DNA from: Arachis hypogaea
Lineage: Eukaryota; Streptophyta; Magnoliopsida; Fabales; Fabaceae
DNA length: 64,000 nt
Reading direction: 5' to 3'
NCBI RefSeq assembly: GCF_003086295.3
Contig: NC_092053.1
Location: 117,200,445 to 117,264,444, forward strand
Part shown: one piece after another, positions 58,208-64,000 of the stretch
Layout: each line of letters begins with the position of its first letter
How positions within the stretch are numbered: the stretch's first letter is position 1
Made by a program: the position numbers and the translations under genes
Notes under the pieces: generated by a model
Database searches by the model: none
The model's input: the letters and a program-made list of their open reading frames with translations, nothing else
What the model was told of the DNA's origin: nothing

Positions 58208-61200
58208 TCATCTAAACAGATGCGAGCCCGTAAAGCAATGACGGGGTACACGTGTCCTCTGACCTCTGCGGATAAGCGGCTCCTCGTCCTCGATCTCATC
58301 CTCCTCCTCATCCGGGGCAGGCTGTGCAGGTGGCGTAGAATGGATGGGTGCCACAGACGGCCCGGCAACTGAATGTGATGCAGTAGTGTAGGCGGAGGGT
58401 GGGGTACCTCCCAAACCAAAATGGTCGGCAACAGATGTCGTAGGAGGCTCGTTCAGATCGACATCTAAAGGTGGCTGCGTGCCAGAGGTCTGACCACGTC
58501 TCCGGGCCGACATGTCCTCCTACATGATGGTGGTAATCTCCTCTAAAAACTGCTGACCCCCGAAGTCTGCATCAAGCGTATCTGAGGCAAGGAAGTCTGA
58601 CCACTGTGATCCCGGAATAACCCATGGGGTACCCTCCTGCTGAGGCTGGTCATAGGCGGGTACACCAACGAAGTAATCTCCAAGAGGCCCCGACCCGAGT
58701 CGAGCGTCACCAGGGTCAGCCCCGTCACCCATACATGACCCATACCACTCACCTCCATGTCTGCCATCGTGGGTACTAACACCAGCAACTGCCACTGCCC
58801 CTGCACCATCCCCGCCCACGGGCCCATGCTGATCATCGTCATCGTCGTCGTCGTCACAACCAGGGTGCTCCGCCGCACCACGCCCTCTCCGTCTCCCTCG
58901 CTAGCCTCGTCGTCTGGCTCCAGCGGGACCTGCATCGTCATCATCGTCCATAGCATGCTCAAGCCATCTCCAGTCATGCCCGCTCCGTCGTGTCCCCACA
59001 CGAGCTCTCCTCTCAACCCGCCGTCTGTCCGGCACATCCTCAGGACGATCCATGTCAGGAACTCGCCCAGCACCCCGCTGTGAGGCCTCAACTGGAATAG
59101 GAACGGCTCTCGGATCCCCCAAGTGCATATCCGGAGACAAGAACGTCTTTCCATGCTGACTCCACCACTCGAGGAACTCATGCGATGGTCCAGGGTCGGC
59201 AACAACATCGAACCTCAGCACGGTCTCCGCACGGTCATCCCAATATAGATGCCACTTCTGCAAATGGTACGGAAACCATCGATCACCGCCTCTGCCGTCC
59301 TTCGACATCAGAAAGTCGATGTTCAGGGCGGGATTCGGACGGGGCTGCACCCCTCCGAACTGCGGAAGAACCCTATCAATCTGATGCCACTCTATGACAG
59401 CAAAGTAGATCAGGGACGTCACAGACCGCCACAACGCCATATGCCGAGGCTCCAAAGCCTCTGGATGCACAACCTGAAGTACGTCAGGGCTGCTGTACGG
59501 CATCCAGATAAACTGCACGGAGAACTCCCCAATGTCAGGGCAACTCATGGACTCAACTCATAAAGTGTGGTTAAATAGAGAAACTTATTAAGTAGCGTAC
59601 TAACCTCCCTGTCCTGTAACTGGTCTATCCTCTGCCTCCACATCTGCACTCTAGGACCCTTCTCGCTACCGGAAGGGTTGTACCCGGACCACCTGCATCA
59701 TAAACATGTGTTACGGCTACTTAAATGTGTGGTTAGGGTATGTAATACATTATTAATAAACACGGAGTTATATATATTAAATTGAAATAAAGAAGGGTTA
59801 GTATACTACCTCGAGGCCAATGGCCAGCTGAACGTCTCATACCGTCCAGGCCTAAACCGAGGAAATTGCCAGAAGATCCATGACTGAAGTAGCTGAAGTG
59901 GTCCCGCTAGCTTGACAACATGTCTGTTCGCCACTCGGCACATGCACCGGTACAACCATGCCAGTGCTGCAGAATCCCAGCTGTAGGTACCCATCTCCTC
60001 CAGCCTAGCTACGTACGGAAGCCATCTGATGTGAATGCGGTTGCCGGACTTGTCCGCAAACAGCTGCGTGCCCAACAACATCATGATGTATGCACGGGCA
60101 TATCGGCGCACAGTCTCGTCATCGGCTCCCTCAGGGCACTCACCAAAAGTCTCCTGAAACCAGCTGCAGTTCACTGCGTACTTCTGAACCTGGCTAGGAG
60201 GAGGTATCACTCCAAGCAACTCCTGGAACCACTCCCAGGGTGGACGCCCACCCTGGATGTATATATGGAACTCTGATAGGCAGCCGCTCACGTAACGCCC
60301 GTCCACTGGCAAACCCAACTGGTATGCCACGTCCTGGAGTGTGATCGTGCACTCTCCGAACGGCATATGAAACGTGTGCGTTTCCGGACGCCATCGCTCG
60401 ACGAATGCACTAACAAGGGCCTCGTCTAACCGGAACCATCTATCGTTCAGCCTTGCAAGATGGTATAGACCGGCCATCTGCAAGTACGGAACGTATCTGT
60501 CATCCAGTCGCATGCCCTGCTGCCGCCGCATGCTCCTGATGCATCGCTGAGGCTGCGCATGAAATGCACCGCATTGTTAGAACCAGGTTAATAACAAACG
60601 ACAGACATAACCAACACGATAAATCATCAACAAAACATTATACTAAATAAAACCGCATAAAAATACATGAACAACAACCACATGCAAAACAAACCCATAG
60701 ACCGCACAACTAAACTGGTAACGTAAAACAACTTAAGTAGAACCACTAACATAAAACAGCTTAACTAAGACCATTAACATAAAACAGCTAGCATAAAACA
60801 ACTAACACAAACCAATAACATAAAATAACTAACAGAAACCACTTACATAAAACAACTAACATAAACCACCAACATAAGAAACCAACATAAACCACTAACT
60901 TAAAAGTGCTAACATAAAACAACTATAGCATAACATAAACCACTAACATAAACCACTAACATAAACCACCAACATAAACCACTAACATAAACCCCTAACA
61001 TAAACCACCAACATAAACCACTAACATAAACCACTAACATAAACCACCTAAATAAACCACCAAGTAAACCACCAACTAACCTGCATGCAAAACCACTAAG
61101 TCACATATACCGCTACCACGAAGTTTTTTCTGTACTAACCTCCTCGTTGATGACCCCGGCTATATGAGCAACTCCGTCCAAGCGATGTAACCGTGCCGGA

Positions 61201-61211
61201 TCGTCCCCCAT
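58208..61211 (-). pseudogene. plant mobile domain (PMD/MAIN-like) gene in the MULE, two in-frame stops
   Basis: Four exons fit: 61140-61211, 59810-60552, 59605-59692 and 58208-59551. Their sum, 2,247 nt, is 749 codons in frame with GT-AG borders; the third intron is only 53 bp and is the least certain. Exon 1 encodes MGDDPARLHRLDGVAHIAG. The mobile domain spans exons 1-4 (residues about 1-400), with RWRPETHTFHMPFGECTITL and LPVDGRYVSG as hallmarks. The C-terminal part is rich in Arg, Asp and Gly and has PLDVDLNEPP, matching the DLNxxP form of the EAR repressor motif. TAG codons at 58901 and 58520 interrupt exon 4. PMD proteins occur in host genes of the MAIN family and in transposons; their molecular role in transposition is not known to me. 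Confidence 0.9.
60690..61075 (-). repeat. AACATAAACCACT tandem repeat in PMD intron 1
   Basis: About 25 imperfect copies of CTAACATAAACCA-type 12-13-mers make up most of the 587-bp first intron. Confidence 0.9.
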
Positions 61212-61322
61212 CAGCAGAGTATTCCGTTCAGGTCTTCGTCGTATGGAATCTGGGTCGTTTTCTCTGGGATTTGGTGGGGTAGGGGAAGGGAAGAATAGTT
61301 CGAATGAGGATGATTCGAACTC

Positions 61323-61330
61323 CTTATATA
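61323..61330 (-). promoter_or_regulatory. TATA box of the PMD gene
   Basis: TATATAAG on the minus strand, about 110 bp before ATG 61211 and beside the right palindrome array, mirroring the transposase promoter. Confidence 0.7.
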
Positions 61331-61344
61331 GCCGAATCACTAGT

Positions 61345-61586
61345 AATTCGAACCAGCTCGGTTCGAATTATTAAGGAGCCACGAGAAGGGTAATTCGAAC
61401 CAGGTTGGTTCGAATTACATGGTTTGCTAGAGTATGCATAATTCGAACTAGCCTTGTTCGAATTATGTGGAGCTTGAGTTCGAACCACCTTGGTTCGAAT
61501 TACGTTCAACTTTTTCTTCTCCTAATTCGAACTAGGTTGGTTCGAATTACTAAGGAATGTAGTTCGAACCAGGCTGGTTCGAATTA
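61345..61586. repeat. right subterminal palindrome array of the MULE
   Basis: Six copies of the same unit as at the left end (for example AATTCGAACCAGCTCGGTTC at 61345), about 30-45 bp apart. Both halves of each unit are inverted complements around a variable centre. Confidence 0.9.
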
Positions 61587-61686
61587 CATAAAAATAGGCC
61601 TTGGCTCATTGCTGAAACGATTTTGCTTTTGGCTTATTTACGTAATGCGAAACTACCCTTAGCTTATTACGGTTTTTTACCCTTTT

Positions 61687-62759
61687 TTTTAGTTTATTAT
61701 TATTTTGTATTATTGTTACCTCTTTATTTTTAAAATAAAATTTAAAATTAATAATTTATCATTATACACATGATAAAATTTATGAAAGGAATAAATTCTT
61801 GCAATCTAAATAATTTATAATAAAATTTTTTAAATTAGAAAAAATTAAACAGAAAAAATACAAGAAATGAACTAACTATATTACATTTGTTTGTTTATTC
61901 TTTTGGTGATTAGTAGTAATTTTGTTCTTGTTTAAATTATCTTTTTTCTATTGCAAAATTCTATTTTTTTTTTTAATTTGTCTACATCCCAATATCACTG
62001 GATATAAATAACAATTTTTAATGACAATTTTTCTTAAATCATTTGCTTTGATTTGAATTCATGCAATCAAACTAATAACATAATACAATTATTTGTAGCA
62101 GATTAACTAAATTATGAAACTAAAATATATTCATACATTCTATAATTTTATTAAAAATATAATTATGTTATTTCTAGTTTTAAAATTGATTTTTCTTTTT
62201 TTTGAAAATGACTAAAATCAAGCATATTTTCAATATTTTTTCTATTTGAAAACAAAACATGTTTCAACAAACTAATCACGTTTCAATAAAAGTAAAAAAT
62301 ATTTTCACGAACTAATTAATCCCTTAATTTTATGTCCTAATTGTTTACCGATTGTTGAGCAAATACCATTAGCTAGGTAAAACTATTTATAATTTAATTT
62401 AAAAGCTTGCGACAACAAATAAATATCCAATTATTTTTATTACACATAACACATAACGCAATCAACGAGAATCATCCACTATCGATGACATACACATATT
62501 CAAGTTTAAAACATAGTGAAAATTCAGTTACAGTCAATTTTATATGAAGTTAATAGTTAAGAACCGTTAAATAATTTGATTGATTTGACTTAATTTTTAT
62601 CTAATGGCTCTCATTTATCAACTTCATATAAAATTTACTGCACCTGTATTTTCATATTAAGACATTCAAAGGAAGGACAATTGAACAAACATTGGAAACA
62701 TCCTTATTCTTCACACTGATTATTTAGATCATAACAAGCAATTAACTTGATAATCACCC
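61687..62759. other. 3' flank of MLP gene B
   Basis: AT-rich DNA aligned with 38690-39760 in unit A. No gene. It lacks the long AT run. Confidence 0.7.
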
Positions 62760-63677
62760 TTATGCCTTGAGAAGATAAGCATCAATTTCTTTAGTGGACT
62801 TGTCAAGATACTCCATGTAGCCATATGGAGCTTCAACATCATTGTTGATCTTCTCATATTCAACACTCCAGGTAACTAAAGTGCCGCTATTATTACTATT
62901 GTCACTCACTTGAAAAGCTAGCTTAAAAACCTTATAGTTTTTACTGATATCTCCATCAAAGAGGTTGTATATCACCAAATATTTCTGCTCATCAATGATG
63001 TCAATCGTCTCATTACATGTAACCACCTTGCCATCTGTTATTATAATCAACATCAACGAACAGAAGAAAGAGGATGAAAGAAAAAATGTTTAAAATGTTT
63101 TGCATTCACTTTTTTAATGTCATTATTATTAAAAATTAATAAAAATTTTACTTCAATAAATAAATAACAAATACATTAAAAAATTAAATTTTATATTTTT
63201 TTATATATTTCTGTTAATTAATAACACCTAGAACTAATTTATTAAAAGATCTGAAAAAATGTTTGAAACTTGGTTAATTAGTTTTAAAATTTTAAATTTA
63301 TATTAAATAAGAAAATTAATGAATTATTTCTCAAAAAGAAATAGTACATAAATTTGTTGAACTTGACTATGCGAGTGCTGATTAATAGAGGTAAAATTTA
63401 ATTGTAACAATTACTTCCATTATTGAGTAGTTTCGAAAATTAAAGTTAAGTAAAGACTAAAATCAATTATAGAAGCTTAAGATTTACCTATGATATAAGT
63501 CCAGTGTTTAACTGAACCACCAACACTATCCCAGTCATTACCGACTTGGAGTTTCGCCGCATGGATTCTTTCACAAATATTTTGAAGATGGTGGAGTTGC
63601 CTTGCCATGAGGTTGAAGAACTTTGCAGCAGGTGAACGGATCACAGTTTCAAAGCTAAGCTTACCAGTAAGTGCCAT
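62760..63677 (-). CDS. MLP-like (Bet v 1 superfamily) protein, copy B
   Basis: Exon 1 is 63488-63677 and exon 2 is 62760-63034, with a 453-bp intron, giving 154 residues plus stop. Exon 1 encodes the same 63 residues as copy A. Exon 2 differs at a handful of residues (for example EQKY/EHKY, LVIYN/LMIFN, YLDKSTKE/YVDKCTKE), so the copies have diverged slightly but both look functional. A TATA-like CTATATAAG is at 63756-63764, in the same place as in copy A. The role is as for copy A. Confidence 0.93.
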
Positions 63678-64000
63678 CTCTTAGAGAAACTAAAGAAACA
63701 CTACTAGATGATGATGATTTCGAATGATGGGGAGAAACATTCAGCCATGTAGGACCTTATATAGAAAACAAGCTACCTACTATGTACAATATTGTCAACC
63801 ATCTTCCTTATTTAACTAAGATATTAGATACTGAATCCATTTCTTCAAGGAAGAACCGAAGAATTACTTTATAAAATATATTTATCTACATTTCCCCTTA
63901 CATTAAACCATTTAAAACATTTTAAACATTTTAATAAGGCAGGTAAACTATGTTTGCTCAATTCGATAGTGACTGCGATTCTTACTTACTGCATGCAAGT

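Larger units (their letters stand above)
54833..61682. mobile_element. Mutator-like element (MULE) with transposase and plant mobile domain gene
   Basis: Inverted ends begin GGGTAAAAAACTATAATAAA (54833) and, on the other strand from 61682, GGGTAAAAAACCGTAATAAG. Similarity extends about 80 bp through ACGTAAATAAGCCAAAA. The 9-bp TSD TTTTTTTTA lies at 54824-54832 and 61683-61691, and unit A has the empty site near 38690. Two convergent genes fill the interior. Both are lightly damaged, so the insertion is fairly recent but probably not autonomous now. Confidence 0.95.
53687..63940. repeat. tandem duplication unit B (MLP gene B)
   Basis: Direct repeat of unit A without the Tat-like element, the hAT-like MITE, the long AT run or the 41910 insert, but with its own Mutator-like element at 54833-61682. 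It has the shorter version of the MLP intron. After about 63930 it no longer matches unit A. Confidence 0.9.

Overview
This is a plant nuclear genome window, almost certainly from a legume and most likely Arachis (peanut or a wild relative). The evidence is spliced plant genes with GT-AG introns, a pair of Bet v 1/major latex protein (MLP) genes, and a dense nest of plant transposons. One of these (12709-22711) has LTRs opening TGATGAGCGGATAATTTATA and CTGGCGTTCAACGCCAG palindromes that I associate from memory with the Arachis FIDEL/Feral retrotransposons. There is no bacterial, organellar or viral gene set.

The framework is a direct tandem duplication of a few kb carrying one MLP-like gene on the minus strand. 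Unit A runs from 7459 to about 42500 and unit B from about 53687 to 63940. Each unit serves as the empty-site control for insertions in the other, so many element borders and target-site duplications (TSDs) can be read directly.

Layout. 1-7458: CACTA element with a decayed TNP2-type transposase gene (minus), cut by the left window edge. 7459-8297: unit A flank. 8298-37470: a Ty3/gypsy (Tat-like) element on the minus strand with 437-bp LTRs, TSD GTCTT, gag-pol remnants and a spliced antisense extra ORF (9414-11266). It is split by two nested insertions. The first is a 10,003-bp non-autonomous gag-protease LTR element (12709-22711, plus, TSD GTGTT). The second is a non-coding LTR element (25278 to about 35150, plus) whose second LTR holds a CACTA element (29717-34664) carrying a captured chloroplast-type DnaJ gene fragment. 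37471-42500: rest of unit A with an hAT-like MITE, an (AT)43 microsatellite, MLP gene A and a second MITE. 42500-49350: a decayed second Tat-like element with its own spliced antisense ORF. 49353-50249: LTR remnant. 50250 to about 51540: truncated CACTA end with a nested hAT MITE. 51541-53598: AT-rich unassigned DNA. 53609-63940: unit B with a foldback element, a 6,850-bp Mutator-like element (54833-61682, 9-bp TSD) and MLP gene B.

The Mutator-like element (MULE) carries a mudrA-type transposase (plus) and a four-exon plant mobile domain gene (minus) in convergent orientation. Both promoters lie next to arrays of short palindromes at the element ends. The only clearly intact host genes are the two MLP genes. 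Nearly all transposon ORFs are broken, mostly by stops explained by C-to-T or G-to-A transitions.

The most unusual signal is a hairpin module found four times: twice in each of the two non-autonomous LTR elements. It has a 7-bp stem, a 4-nt purine loop, a 7-bp stem, exactly 6 nt, then AAGTKTGG. The stems differ in sequence but keep perfect pairing. One copy in each element abuts the 3' LTR and the other lies about 1.4 kb upstream.
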